Positions 26,391 through 35,166 of a stretch of 64,000 nucleotides of DNA are shown here, one piece after another. A program made the translations under genes and the position numbers. Source of the stretch: Martinezella lusitana (GTDB taxonomy: Bacteria > Pseudomonadota > Alphaproteobacteria > Rhizobiales > Rhizobiaceae). Position 1 is the first letter of the stretch. Each line of letters begins with the position of its first letter. The stretch is taken from assembly GCF_010668395.1 (NCBI RefSeq), contig NZ_WUEY01000016.1, positions 62,001 to 126,000 of the forward strand, in the 5' to 3' direction. The notes below the pieces were generated by a model. That model had not been told where the DNA came from, did no database searches, and saw only the letters and a list, made by a program, of their open reading frames with translations.

Positions 26391-26414
26391 TCCGGCCGCC
26401 GTGCCGGGCTTTTT
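26391..26414 (+). terminator. Rho-independent terminator after the PRC-barrel gene
   Basis: CCGGC at 26392-26396 pairs with GCCGG at 26403-26407 across a 6-base loop, followed by a T-run (26410-26414). It begins 26 bp after the stop codon. Confidence 0.6.
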
Positions 26415-26722
26415 CGTGTCCGTGCATCCGGCGGATGCTTGGCTTCCCACCAGGGGACACGCAGCTGAGCGCTCTCATGCGGCGGCGGGTGCGGTTGAGG
26501 ATAACCGCAGCATCGACTTCATTCGATCACAGCTACAAATGAAATCAATTCCAAGGCCATTTTCACTGTCAGCCCCTAGGCATTTGCGAAATGCCCAATA
26601 TGGGAGATGCACGCGGCGTCGATATGATCTGAACAAAGGAGCCGAGGGCATGTCTTGATTGGGCATCTCACTATTGCGAGACCGGGTGCCGCAACAGGGC
26701 TTTAAAATCTGCTTATGTTAAC
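26415..26722. other. Intergenic, nothing recognised
   Basis: Lies between the terminator and the 3' end of the Gly/Ser-rich gene. Small frames on both strands lack start signals and motifs. Confidence 0.4.
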
Positions 26723-27067
26723 TTACTGGCAGTTCGACGAAGCTGCGGGATTGGCCGCTTGGTCCTGCTTCATTGCAGTCGTGTTCTTTGATGTAGCCGC
26801 TCCGTTGCAGTCGCTCGCCTTCCCGCCATCACTGTTGGTGCCGCTACTACTTGTGCCGCCGTTATTGCTACCGGCGCCATTGTTAGTGCCAGAGCTGCCG
26901 GTTGCGCCTGTACCGTTACCAGACCCGGAACCGGAACCAGAATTTGTAGAGGATCCGGTTCCCGCGCTTGAACCGGATCCGCTGCCATTGCTACCCGATT
27001 GCTGGGCCAGAGCTGAGGTTGCAAGACAGATGGAAAGAGCAGACACCGTCAAGATTTTAATGAACAT
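26723..27067 (-). CDS. Secreted Gly/Ser/Asn/Thr-rich low-complexity protein
   Basis: Start at ATG 27067 with AAGGAG upstream on this strand; the longer frame to 27343 would include the promoter. 114 residues: signal peptide MFIKILTVSALSICLATSAL with cleavage after ALAQ, then about 60 residues made almost only of G, S, N and T (for example GSGSGSSAGTGSSTNSGSGS), then an Asp/Ala/Lys tail with two cysteines (KASDCNG, SSNCQ). The middle should be disordered and hydrophilic. The stress-type promoter suggests a role in the periplasm or outside the cell under stress. No known domain; function unknown. The two cysteines could form a disulphide. Confidence 0.8.
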   Translation of the reverse strand: MFIKILTVSALSICLATSALAQQSGSNGSGSGSSAGTGSSTNSGSGSGSGNGTGATGSSGTNNGAGSNNGGTSSSGTNSDGGKASDCNGAATSKNTTAMKQDQAANPAASSNCQ

Positions 27068-27103
27068 GGTTTTCTCCTTGGATGTTCTTGTTGACAACTG
27101 TCG

Positions 27104-27128
27104 AACCACCATCGGTCCATTATGTTCC
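27104..27128 (-). promoter_or_regulatory. EcfG-type stress promoter (Gly/Ser-rich gene)
   Basis: On the minus strand GGAAC (27128-27124), 17 bp, GTT (27106-27104), preceded by G (GGTT). It ends 37 bp upstream of ATG 27067. Confidence 0.78.
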
Positions 27129-27489
27129 GCCATTTTTCTGCAATGTGACATTATTTTAATGACATTCAATGCGGGTTTTCGAATGATTCTTGTCTTCGAC
27201 TGGATCTTTGCCTTCAGACCGTATTTTCGCGTGCTGCAGGCGTATCCGGCAACGAGGCGCAGTTTGACTGGGTACATGTCAGCCTCATTTTCGGGGACAT
27301 TCCGTACAGTTTTGATTCTGCAGCAATGGCCGTTAAGAAGCACGCTTCAACCGCTACAGCCTGTGTCAACCGGCGGGGAATGTCGATCCCTTATAGGCGT
27401 CCAATCGTCACCTCCTTATAGACGATTGGTGCTGTTCCTTACGCAGCGCATCGGTAGAGCGATCTGGTTCTACTCATGCCCATGCGGCG
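27129..27489. other. Intergenic, no gene seen
   Basis: Lies between the promoter of the Gly/Ser-rich gene and the 3' end of the antiporter gene. The long proline-rich plus-strand frame here is the antisense of the Gly/Ser-rich gene and its continuation, not a gene. Confidence 0.4.
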
Positions 27490-28818
27490 TCAGTCGCCAC
27501 CAGGATTAGGTAGAGTAATTCTGCCGTCCTCCTTCATGCCGGTCGATCGCTTTGAGAGTACAGGCTTCCTCATTGGTGTGGGGCTGTCGACACCTCTTTG
27601 CCGATCGATCCATCGCATGACCGGGGTGACGGCAATACCGTGAATTGCGATGGAGATCAGAATAATGATCAGCACGGTTGCCCAGACGGTTTCGCTGCCC
27701 GGAAAGTTGGCCTTTCCGGTCGCATAGGCGAGATAATAGATCGAACCCAGACCGCGAATGCCGAAGATGGCGATGATCGCTTTTTCCGCGGACGGTTGCG
27801 GTGTTCCCATCAGGCTGAACCACGCGGATGCGGGCCGGATGATCGCCAGGGTCAGGACGGCAACGACAATGACCCGCCAATCCACACGGGAAAGTAGCGA
27901 TCCTTCGGCGACCACCGACCCGAAACAGACAAGTACCACCATCATCAGCAGTCGCTCGATCTGTTCACCGAAGTCATGGAGCTCCCCGTGGAATGCGTTT
28001 CGCCGCTCGACGCCGCGCAGCGTGAGCGCGGCGACGAAAACCGCAACGAAGCCATAGCCATGCACAAGCTCGGTCGCACCATAGGCAATACACGTAAATC
28101 CAAGGGCGAGAAAGCCGTCGCCGGTCTTTGCCAGGCTCGTGCTTCTCGGCACGCGGAAGGTGAGGTATCCGAGGATCTGGCCCGCGAGCCATCCCATACC
28201 GAGGCCGGCAACGAGGCGCCATACGACGTCGAGAGATAACCAATGGCCGAGCCAGGATGGGTCTCCTGGATGAAGGGCCATCGCGATCGAGGCCAGCACA
28301 AAGGGAAAGCTCAAACCGTCGTTAAGCCCGGCTTCCGAAGTCAGGGCAAAGCGGATCTCGTCCTCCTCGCCCGTCTGCGGTGGGCCGACCTGCACATCGC
28401 CGGCCAGGACAGGATCCGTCGGTGCCAGCGATGCGCCAAGCAAAAGCGCGGAGGCAGGTGCCAAGCCGAGCACGCCCCATCCGGCAAGTGCAATTGCGGC
28501 AATCGATAGAGGCATGGCGATCCCTAGAAGACGCCAGGTGGCGGCCCAGCGGTTCCAGCCGACCGGCCGGTCGATCTTCAGGCCCGCGCCCATCAAGGCA
28601 ACGATGACAACGGATTCCGTGAAATGCTCGGTCAAGGCGCGGTTCTGAAGGGGATTGATCTGCAGCAGCGGCGGGAAGGGAGACCAAGCCAGCAGCATTC
28701 CAAAAGCAATACAGCAAATCGGTAAGGAGAGCGGCAATCGGCGAAGCGCCATCGGAAGCCAGGAGGTGAGCAGGATGACGACGCCGAAAATCACCAGCGT
28801 AATGACATAGATGTTCAT
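27490..28818 (-). CDS. CPA1-type cation/proton antiporter (NhaP-like)
   Basis: 442 residues with about 12 membrane segments, starting MNIYVITLVIFGVVILLTSW. Ion-site motifs: APTDPVLAGDVQVG and SEAGLNDGLSFPFVLASIAM (the ND pair of electroneutral CPA1 antiporters). Exchanges Na+ or K+ for H+ across the inner membrane. It is last in a three-gene run with the iron-permease-like gene and a small gene whose stop overlaps this ATG, all behind an EcfG-type promoter at 29423. This fits ion balance during osmotic or pH stress. The C-terminal tail after TM12 is short. Confidence 0.88.
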   Translation of the reverse strand: MNIYVITLVIFGVVILLTSWLPMALRRLPLSLPICCIAFGMLLAWSPFPPLLQINPLQNRALTEHFTESVVIVALMGAGLKIDRPVGWNRWAATWRLLGIAMPLSIAAIALAGWGVLGLAPASALLLGASLAPTDPVLAGDVQVGPPQTGEEDEIRFALTSEAGLNDGLSFPFVLASIAMALHPGDPSWLGHWLSLDVVWRLVAGLGMGWLAGQILGYLTFRVPRSTSLAKTGDGFLALGFTCIAYGATELVHGYGFVAVFVAALTLRGVERRNAFHGELHDFGEQIERLLMMVVLVCFGSVVAEGSLLSRVDWRVIVVAVLTLAIIRPASAWFSLMGTPQPSAEKAIIAIFGIRGLGSIYYLAYATGKANFPGSETVWATVLIIILISIAIHGIAVTPVMRWIDRQRGVDSPTPMRKPVLSKRSTGMKEDGRITLPNPGGD

Positions 28819-28988
28819 TGTGGCTTCGCTCCCAGCGTATCAATCCAGCTGATGACGGACTTGAAGGGAACGGCCGTCACGACCGCGCTGTCCTGGTCCG
28901 GCAGCTCGACGACCTCGACATCTTTGTAGAAATTATTTCCGTCGCGCAGCTGAAAGAAATAGCGCCGTATCCTTCTGTCGCCATTCAT
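28815..28988 (-). CDS. Small DUF6894-like protein
   Basis: 57 residues. ATG 28988 overlaps by one base the stop of the upstream iron-permease gene, and its own TGA (28815-28817) overlaps the ATG of the antiporter gene. The N-terminal pattern RRYFFQLRDGNNFYKDVEVV, then ELPD, is that of rhizobial DUF6894 proteins (usually RYFF-x3-DG-x6-D-x2-G-x-ELPD). The remainder (FKSVISWIDTLGA) is not diagnostic. Tight packing between two transport genes argues that it is a real gene. Function unknown. Confidence 0.7.
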   Translation of the reverse strand: MNGDRRIRRYFFQLRDGNNFYKDVEVVELPDQDSAVVTAVPFKSVISWIDTLGAKPQ

Positions 28989-29380
28989 TAAGCTGCCGTA
29001 CTGGATTTCTCTTCAGCGATTTCCTCGACACATTCCGCCTTTTCGGCCAGTGTCCTGCTCATCTCGCGCAGCTGCTGTTCATCGAGCTTTTCGATGCCGA
29101 CGAATTTGTTCTGCGCCTGGGAGGACAGGATAAGCTCGTCGAGCTTTGCCTGCAGCGCTTTGCCGTCGCGGTTTTGCGAGTTCTGAAGCACAAATACCAT
29201 GAGGAAAGTGATGATCGTCGTGCTGGTGTTGATCACCAGCTGCCAGGTTTCCGAATACCCGAAGAAAGGTCCTGATACCGCCCAGACAAGGACGAGCGCC
29301 ACGGCCAGAACGAAGGTTGCCGGCTTGCCGGACAGATTGGCGATCGTTGTGGCGAAGGTGGAAAAGAAATTCGATTTCAA
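28988..29380 (-). CDS. Low-affinity iron permease family protein (Fet4-like)
   Basis: The homologous region begins LKSNFFSTFATTIANLSGKP and contains two membrane segments: FVLAVALVLVWAVSGPFFGY and ETWQLVINTSTTIITFLMVF, followed by LQNSQNRDGKALQAKLDELI. This is the bacterial Fet4-like family; transport of iron is by name only. The reading frame is open to 29761, but an EcfG-type promoter lies inside that extension (29423-29447) and GGAG lies 8 bases before TTG 29380, so I take TTG 29380 as start (130 residues). A C-terminal charged helix (EEIAEEKSS) follows. First gene of the operon with the DUF6894-like and antiporter genes. Confidence 0.78.
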   Translation of the reverse strand: MKSNFFSTFATTIANLSGKPATFVLAVALVLVWAVSGPFFGYSETWQLVINTSTTIITFLMVFVLQNSQNRDGKALQAKLDELILSSQAQNKFVGIEKLDEQQLREMSRTLAEKAECVEEIAEEKSSTAA

Positions 29381-29422
29381 AGTGGTAATCTCCGGGCACA
29401 AAGCATCTTGCTGTAAGCTGCA

Positions 29423-29447
29423 AACGTCTTGAGTGATACGAAGTTCC
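29423..29447 (-). promoter_or_regulatory. EcfG-type stress promoter (iron permease/antiporter operon)
   Basis: Minus strand GGAAC (29447-29443), 16 bp, CGTT (29426-29423): a perfect consensus match. It ends 43 bp upstream of TTG 29380. Confidence 0.82.
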
Positions 29448-30093
29448 TCAATGACTGAAAGAGATAGCAACGCCCACGTCGACAGCGCAGCGATCGGCGG
29501 TCGGATCGGTTGCGTCCGCATAATTGCGAAAATCGGAACAAACGGCATGCCGGCCGATTCCTGTGCAAATGAGAAGAAATGGACAACGAACCGCGCACCT
29601 TCATTCTGTCTGAAGAACGCCTCGAAGCTTGCCATTTCTCGATAGAAAATGGATCTTTTAGAGCTTGCCAGGAACGCCGTGAAAGCCAGCCGAACCGAGG
29701 GCGAGATCCTTGTTCCTGCCGGCCAACTCTTTGCGGATGAATTCACGTCGGTATTTGACATTCCGAGCGTGCATTAGCCCAGCGCTTGAGGGACTTGGGC
29801 GGAGAACGTAATACCATATTCGGTGCTCCACTCAGTTGCGAAACATGGCGACCACCCTCCGTTAACAAAGTCCTCCCGCTTATATTAAGATCGCCTTGAA
29901 TAACAGCATCGTCAGTTCATGCGTATCGCGATCGTTCTTTGCCAGAGCGGCATACTCACCCTTGATCGTCTTGACCAAAATTTGCGGTCCGGAACAGCGA
30001 CATAGATTTCCTCTCAATATGCAGCCGGGGATCCCGAATTGATGTTTGTCACGCCTCTTGCCGGATCGCACGATGATCCCAGATATCTAGACC
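29448..30093. other. Intergenic, no gene recognised
   Basis: The minus-strand open frame of the permease continues to 29761 here, but this is upstream of its likely promoter. From 29762 to 30093 I see only short frames without signals. Confidence 0.4.
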
Positions 30094-30273
30094 ATGGGAG
30101 AAGATAGAGTACCAAGCGCTGGAAGGCCTCGCGAGAAGAGTTCGCAGGCTGATCGCAAGCGTCGTTTCGAGCAAACCCACAATGCCGCGATGACATCGAT
30201 ACGAACAGAAGCTGAAGAACGCCGGAAAAAGACGGAGCGCTTGCGTAGACTGCGACTGGAAGATGACAAATAA
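30094..30273 (+). CDS. Small basic/acidic helical protein, conserved-looking
   Basis: A 59-codon frame from ATG 30094 to TAA 30271-30273. Sequence features: GRPREKSSQADRKRRFEQTH, then AAMTSIRTEAEERRKKTERL, ending RLEDDK. It is almost entirely charged, with a predicted long helix (residues 14-57) and no cysteine or membrane segment. I recall similar short cytosolic hypotheticals in rhizobia, but no function. A terminator-like hairpin follows at 30303. No clear EcfG box upstream: a GGAAC at 30001 has no GTT at the right distance. Confidence 0.6.
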   Translation: MGEDRVPSAGRPREKSSQADRKRRFEQTHNAAMTSIRTEAEERRKKTERLRRLRLEDDK

Positions 30274-30302
30274 ATTGTAATTCGGGGCGCAGAGCATAAA
30301 GG

Positions 30303-30325
30303 AAAGCCGGTGGTGCCGGGCTTTT
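30303..30325 (+). terminator. Terminator-like hairpin
   Basis: AAGCCGG and CCGGGCTT arms around a 5-base loop, ending in TTTT, 30 bp after the small protein's stop codon. It closely resembles the hairpin at 26391. Confidence 0.5.
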
Positions 30326-30348
30326 GATCTCTTGGAAGCGCTGCATAA

Positions 30349-30660
30349 TCAATCGCGACGTAATCCCTGGCTTTGGCTAAAGCAGCTCTGAGTTTGCGAC
30401 TGCGAACGCTGGTCGCCGACGGTGACTTTGGTCTTTCTGATCGTCTCGGCCCGATCGGTCGCGGTCTTCCTTATGCTGATCTCTTCGACAATCCGCGCAT
30501 CCTTTGACACCACGGCCTTCACATGATGTTCTTCTTCAGCGGAGATGGTCCGATCCTGGAGGCCTGATCAGCGTCGCTAAGGGGCCGATTAACGGGGCGA
30601 CGCTCGATGATCAGGCTCTCGTCGCGCAACGAGACATCTTACCTTATTGGGGCTTCGACG
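30349..30660 (-). pseudogene. DUF2382 (YsnF/AvaK-type) domain gene, decayed
   Basis: On the minus strand one frame reads DVSLRDESLIIERRPVNRPL, after an in-frame TAA preceded by TVEAPIR. A second frame, from about 30545, reads VVSKDARIVEEISIRKTATD, then RAETIRKTKVTV, to a TGA at 30349-30351. Joined, these reproduce the DUF2382 pattern (LR-E---IERRPVNRP...VV-KEARVVEEV--RK...ETVR-TVR--V). At least one frameshift and one stop break it. The upstream PRC-barrel half often found with DUF2382 is not recognisable. Another stress-type gene in decay. Confidence 0.7.
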
Positions 30661-30883
30661 GTACAGCCTTGACGCTCAGCGACGCAAGAAGGGTGTCCGA
30701 GGAGGGCGCTGAAGCGCGTAAAACGGTGATAGCATCCGTCGGCCATGCCTTGCTGTCCGTGGGCAACGATCTGGCAGCGGACGACTTGCTTTTGGCCGAA
30801 GACGTCGCGGCTCGCGCGCTTGGTTTGATCACAACATTCCATTGCCGACATCAGAAGTTCCCCGTCGGGCCGACGCCGCACCG

Positions 30884-31272
30884 ATGAAGGTGTTCATCTG
30901 CGGCGCGCTTACGAGAGGTTTTCCGATATTCCAAAAGGGACTGATCGACTCGCGCGCTGTCTAGGCGATGTAGAGGCGGTGACACCATATCTCCTTCATA
31001 TAGCCGATTCCTTTTACGACCCGACAATGCTCGACCTGCCGGGCGAAGGTCTGGTGGTCGGCGCCGAACTGTTCGAGATCGAGGCGTACCGGCTGACAGT
31101 GCTGGATAGACTTGAACACCTGGGGAGCGATGGAAGCATCTCATTCGATGCTGGCGGGGGCACGATGACCGCTATTGTTTGCATGAAGTTGGAGATGTGG
31201 CTCGACCCGTTTCAGTTAGGGTTCCTCTCGGATTATCACGACAGGAAGTTCATTCCATCGTGGAAGAGATAG
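30884..31272 (+). pseudogene. Gamma-glutamylcyclotransferase-like (AIG2) gene, frameshifted
   Basis: ATG 30884 opens MKVFICGALTRGFPIFQKG, then hits TAG near 30962. Homology continues in another frame: ARCLGDVEAVTPYLLHIADS, then LDLPGEGLVVGAELFEIEAY, LTVLDRLEHLG, and LSDYHDRKFIPSWKR to TAG 31270-31272. One frameshift near 30955 separates the halves. This subfamily normally has YGTL where ICGAL stands. It belongs to the same superfamily as the intact gene at 13379 but is not its close copy. Confidence 0.75.
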
Positions 31273-31560
31273 ACGTACGGTCACGCACGACATCTCTGCG
31301 ACTGACGATCCTGGTCGCCGAGGACGATCATGTACTCGCACTGGAAACGGCTCATGCCCTTGCACGGTCGGGAGTGAGAGTGGTCGTCTCTGTCCAGACC
31401 GGCGAGGCTCCTGTGACGCTAGTGGACGATTAGCTGGATGCGGCGAGCACCGATATCAATACAGGTGAAGGCATTAACCTCACGTTCGTTGCTGAATTGA
31501 AGCGGGGGCCATTCCCTTCGTGATCCTCACCGGCTATGGCGACCAGGTTATTCCCAGAGA
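31260..31560 (+). pseudogene. Response-regulator receiver remnant
   Basis: From GTG 31260 the frame reads SLRLTILVAEDDHVLALETA, the acidic pocket of a receiver domain, and goes on to VTLVDD, then an in-frame TAG at 31431-31433. After it the frame runs LDAASTDINTGEGINLTFVA, matching the beta-3/phospho-site region with the usual D-x-N pattern. Then, after another shift, IPFVILTGYGDQVIP matches the beta-4 threonine strand. A single-receiver rhizobial response regulator destroyed by one stop and at least one frameshift. Confidence 0.7.
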
Positions 31561-31772
31561 ATAGGCGGATGGGCCACGCTTCCACACGCCGGCTGGTCTT
31601 GAGGCCGTGCTGGCAGGACTTTGGTTGCAGCTCGAGAGAAGCATCAAGCAGGGCGATGATCTCAGGGCGTGAACTCTCCTCCGTTTGTGGCTTAGCGAGA
31701 CAGGTTAAAGGCTTGTGACCGCTAAAAACCGTTCCCCAATGTCGCGGTGAGCGCGGGCCGCCATGGTAGGGG

Positions 31773-31960
31773 TCATTTTCGAGAAGCGACCTTCTCTTCG
31801 GCTGCAGCGCGAAAGAAGTGCTCTGCATGCTGGAAGTCGTTTTTGGCGCAAATGCGGTCGCCAGCCGAGATCATGAGCTCGGCGAACCGGGGGTGCTGTT
31901 AATATCGTTCGAGCAGGCGTTGCTTCGATGGCAGGTCACTCTTAACCTGCGGGGGAAGGT
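31773..31960 (-). pseudogene. Small conserved gene with in-frame stop (QHAEHFFR motif)
   Basis: Minus-strand frame SDLPSKQRLLERY, an in-frame TAA, then QHPRFAELMISAGDRICAKN and DFQHAEHFFRAAAEEKVASR, ending at 31773. The repeated pattern (RY-QHPRF, then DFQHAEHFFR) looks like a two-helix short protein; DUF4167 proteins carry a similar QHAEHYFR stretch. The stop falls between the two recognisable parts, so I read it as broken. Family assignment is tentative. Confidence 0.4.
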
Positions 31961-32359
31961 CGGTTATTCATGAAATTTCGAACCCAAGAGTTCGCTCCTG
32001 ATGTGAGTGCCTGCTTAACAATCTGCTTAGCAACCAAAGAGTGATTTTATTTACGAATAGATCCTAAGATTGCATTAAAAGGAGGCCGGCGCACCGGCGG
32101 TGAACGGGCGAGTGTCGGCATCGGGAGGGAGCGGTATCCTGGGTTCACTTTCAAAGAGTCCGACGCAGGAGCAACGCTCAACCGCGGCTATTGAAATCGC
32201 TGATATTGGAATGACGAGCCTATCGGCGATTGGTCGATGGTCGTCCGCTACATCAACAGGCCGCATGCCTATTTCTACTTTTTATCTGCAGTAACACGGT
32301 GGCTGCATCACGTTTCAATCAGGATGCCTTGCTCGAGCCCGGGCCGCTCCCGCCAGCTC
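31961..32359. other. Intergenic, no gene recognised
   Basis: Downstream of TreY. Two 60-codon frames (32075-32266 minus and 32100-32294 plus) are mirror images without motifs or ribosome binding sites. Confidence 0.4.
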
Positions 32360-34876
32360 TTATATCGCCCTAAATACGGCAAAGGGTCTTTCGGGGGCGA
32401 CGCTTGTAACGTCAAGATGCTCACCAGGTTCGATGAGCATCTTTGAGAACAAATCCTCAAAACGACGGTTCTGAAGGTGGCTTGGCAACGTAAGGCTTAC
32501 GCCTTGCCACCGCGACAAAAGAGATGCGCCACTGAAGTTAAGTCTTTGCACTGTCACAATAATGACATCGTCGGCCTCAGCACGTGCAAAGGCGACGATG
32601 TTCCCCATATTCTCCCCGGTAGCAGAAAGAGGAATGTAGTCGCCCTTACTAAATAGGCTCGGCAACTCCTGCCGGAGCCTCAGGAGGACTGCAACGACAC
32701 GCTGCTTCAATTGGCCAGTCTGCCATTCTTCTTCGTCGAAAGCAGTCTCTTTCGACAGGTGCTTCTGCAGGAGATCGAAATCAGGTTTGCGACGGTTGTC
32801 TGGATCGACAAGGCTCAAATCAAGACCTTCGCTGCCCTGGTAGATATCCGGCACACCGGGCGCCGTAAGCTTAATGATCGTCTGGGCGAGGCTGTTGATC
32901 AGGCCGGCACGGATAAAGGGGCGCAATGTATTAGCGAAATCCGCCAGGAAACTTTGGTTGTTTGGCGCAAAAAGGCGGCGGGCGTAGTCGAGCACGGCTT
33001 TCTCGTAGGATGCGTTAACATCGCCCCAGGTGGTACGGAGTTTGGCCTCCCGTAATACCTTTTCTGCATAGGCAATGAAGCGCTCTTCGAGTGACTTCAG
33101 ATCTCCGCAGTCCTCCGGATGAAAGTCCGTCGGCCAAACGCCGGCGAGTGCCTGATAGAGCATCCATTCTACCTCCGGTTCAGGGGCTGGGCTATCTCCG
33201 AGCGACTGTACCGCCTGGCGATTCATCTTCCGCCAGCGCTTAACGGCTTCCGCCCATAGCTTCGGTGCCTCCGTGATGGTGTAGAGCCGAGCCCTGGCAT
33301 CCTCGCCGCGTTTGGTGTCGTGGGTGGAGGTGGCCAACAGTGCTTCCGGCTGTCGTTGAAGCCGTGTCTGCATTTCCCGGTGGTAGCGTTCGATCGAGAA
33401 GGAGCGCGGCAAGGGCTCGGCGCCGACCTCGTTAAGGGCAAGCGCCATGTGCTGGCGGAAAAAAAGTGTGTCCTCCACCGACTTCGCCATTAGCGGGCCG
33501 CTCAGTTGCTGGAAGCGGATGCGAAAAAGGGACGCTTGGCCCCGTGCCTGCTGCCCGACATCGCCCTCGAAAATGCGTTTGAGGAATGCTAGCGCCCGCG
33601 GCTCCGGTACATTAGGGCTTTGACGAACCTGATCGAGGACTTTAGCCAGCATCTCGCGACCCTCAGGCGGTAGGCCGTCGCGGGTGCCGTAGGTGCGGTA
33701 GACGGGAAAGGCAACCAGCAGTTCGCGGATCGCCGTTTTAATTGAAGCTTTCGACAAGTTACGCTCCGTGTCTTCCGCTTGGGCGATCTGCAACGCAAGC
33801 TTCACAAGAGCGGCGAATTCGACGGCAAAGTTATTGTCTGCCATCAGCAGTTTGGCTTTTCGCAGCTCGGCGCGCATGCTGATCGGCTGGCCCGCAACGT
33901 CCTGATAGGCCTCCCGCAGTTCATCGAGTTTCTCGCCATCGACCAGCGCATCGCTGAGGGCGGCGATGAACTCGTAGCCTGTTGTGCCGGAGATCGGCCA
34001 GTCGGCCGGGACCTGCTCGCCCTCGCCAAGGATTTTTTCGACGATGATGTAGCAGGCAGGTCCCGCCTCCCGGCGCAGGCGTTCCAGATAAGCTTTCGGA
34101 TCTGCAAGGCCGTCGACGTGATCGACCCGTAGGCCATCGACCGCGCCGCTGCGGACGAGTTCGAGGATGAGCCGGTGCGTGTCGTCGAAGACCGGGCCGT
34201 CCTCCACCCGCACACCAATAAGGCCGGTGATCTCGAAGAAGCGGCGGTAGGAAAGTTCGTGACGTGCGTCCCGCCAGGACATCAACCGATAGGGCTGCGT
34301 ATCATGGAGTTTGGAGACGGCCGCCTTATCGGTCGCCTTCAGTATCTCCGCCTCTCTGCCGGTGTAGGTGGCGGGGTTCAGCGGATAGAAGGTCTCGGAA
34401 TAGGCGAGCGCCGGCTTTCCCGTCTCAGGATCGGACTTCACCGAAATCTCATCGGCCTCCAGCACCTTCTCGAACGTGTCGCTAAGGAAGGGCAGGGTCA
34501 GCTTTCGCGTCCAATCGATATCGAAGTGACGGGCATAGCGGCTCTTCTCGCCGTTCTCTACGACGTCGCGCCACCAAGCGTTCTCGAGCGAGGCGGCCAT
34601 GTGGTTTGGCACGATGTCGAGGATCAGGCCAAGACCTTCCGCCTTCAGCGCCTTCACCATGCGGTCGAAGCCCTCTCGGCCGCCGATCGCGGGATCGATC
34701 TGGTTGGCGTCGGTAACATCGTAGCCGTGGGTAGAGCCGGAAGTGGCGGTTAAGACCGGCGAGGCGTAGAGATGGCTGATGCCGAGGCGTTTCAGATATG
34801 GCACCAGTGCCGCAGCTCGGTCGAAGGTCATGCCGATGCGGAACTGGATGCGATAGGTTGCTGTCGGGATTGTCAT
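32360..34876 (-). CDS. treY: Malto-oligosyltrehalose synthase (TreY)
   Basis: Start at ATG 34876 (MTIPTATYRIQFRIGMTFDR); 838 residues, typical for the family. GH13-type enzyme that isomerises the reducing-end alpha-1,4 bond of maltodextrins to an alpha,alpha-1,1 bond, giving maltooligosyl-trehalose. Landmarks: GYDVTDANQIDPAIGG, ILDIVPNHMA, the nucleophile region GLRVDHVDGLADP, the acid/base region CYIIVEKILGEGE, and APGVPDIYQGSEGLDLSLVD near the C-terminus. Works with TreZ (36385) to release trehalose and with GlgX (39225) to supply linear glucans. An EcfG-type promoter lies about 100 bp upstream. Confidence 0.95.
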   Translation of the reverse strand: MTIPTATYRIQFRIGMTFDRAAALVPYLKRLGISHLYASPVLTATSGSTHGYDVTDANQIDPAIGGREGFDRMVKALKAEGLGLILDIVPNHMAASLENAWWRDVVENGEKSRYARHFDIDWTRKLTLPFLSDTFEKVLEADEISVKSDPETGKPALAYSETFYPLNPATYTGREAEILKATDKAAVSKLHDTQPYRLMSWRDARHELSYRRFFEITGLIGVRVEDGPVFDDTHRLILELVRSGAVDGLRVDHVDGLADPKAYLERLRREAGPACYIIVEKILGEGEQVPADWPISGTTGYEFIAALSDALVDGEKLDELREAYQDVAGQPISMRAELRKAKLLMADNNFAVEFAALVKLALQIAQAEDTERNLSKASIKTAIRELLVAFPVYRTYGTRDGLPPEGREMLAKVLDQVRQSPNVPEPRALAFLKRIFEGDVGQQARGQASLFRIRFQQLSGPLMAKSVEDTLFFRQHMALALNEVGAEPLPRSFSIERYHREMQTRLQRQPEALLATSTHDTKRGEDARARLYTITEAPKLWAEAVKRWRKMNRQAVQSLGDSPAPEPEVEWMLYQALAGVWPTDFHPEDCGDLKSLEERFIAYAEKVLREAKLRTTWGDVNASYEKAVLDYARRLFAPNNQSFLADFANTLRPFIRAGLINSLAQTIIKLTAPGVPDIYQGSEGLDLSLVDPDNRRKPDFDLLQKHLSKETAFDEEEWQTGQLKQRVVAVLLRLRQELPSLFSKGDYIPLSATGENMGNIVAFARAEADDVIIVTVQRLNFSGASLLSRWQGVSLTLPSHLQNRRFEDLFSKMLIEPGEHLDVTSVAPERPFAVFRAI

Positions 34877-34976
34877 GGCTTTATCCAGTAGGCGGCAAGG
34901 CCGCATGTAAGAGGATGATGATCGTTGAGGCCAGAAAGAATGTCACCGTTATCCCCATGTCGGAGAGGTCGCTATC

Positions 34977-35001
34977 AACTTTGTTGATCGCCAGATGTTC
35001 C
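34977..35001 (-). promoter_or_regulatory. EcfG-type stress promoter (treY)
   Basis: Minus strand GGAAC (35001-34997), 17 bp, GTT (34979-34977; AGTT). It ends 101 bp upstream of ATG 34876. Confidence 0.7.
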
Positions 35002-35052
35002 AAACAAGCAAACGATCCGCAGACGGGGTGTTCTCACCGTGAGGAAGGCATT

Positions 35053-35166
35053 TGCGTATTCACGATTCCTGGCGCGACAGCCTACACAGCCACGAAAGCG
35101 GGGCAGGTCGTATTGGTGCAACAGCTCGCTCTCGAGCTCGCCCGCCACCGCATAGAGATCGCACTG
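35053..35166 (+). pseudogene. SDR gene fragment (YxxxK region)
   Basis: About 35 codons reading VFTIPGATAYTATKAGQVVL, then VQQLALELARHRIEI, the catalytic YTATK helix of a short-chain dehydrogenase. No cofactor domain upstream and no C-terminal part downstream in any frame I can follow. A relic. Confidence 0.6.

Noticed and set aside
26715..27509. 264-codon plus-strand frame with a proline/leucine-rich stretch
   Set aside because: The proline-rich part is the exact antisense of the Gly/Ser-rich gene, which has a signal peptide, ribosome site and promoter on the other strand.
29381..29761. N-terminal extension of the iron-permease-like protein
   Set aside because: It contains the EcfG-type promoter and has no homology. 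TTG 29380 with GGAG upstream explains the start.
30504..30887. 127-codon plus-strand frame
   Set aside because: It is antisense to the DUF2382 remnant and has no recognisable domain of its own.
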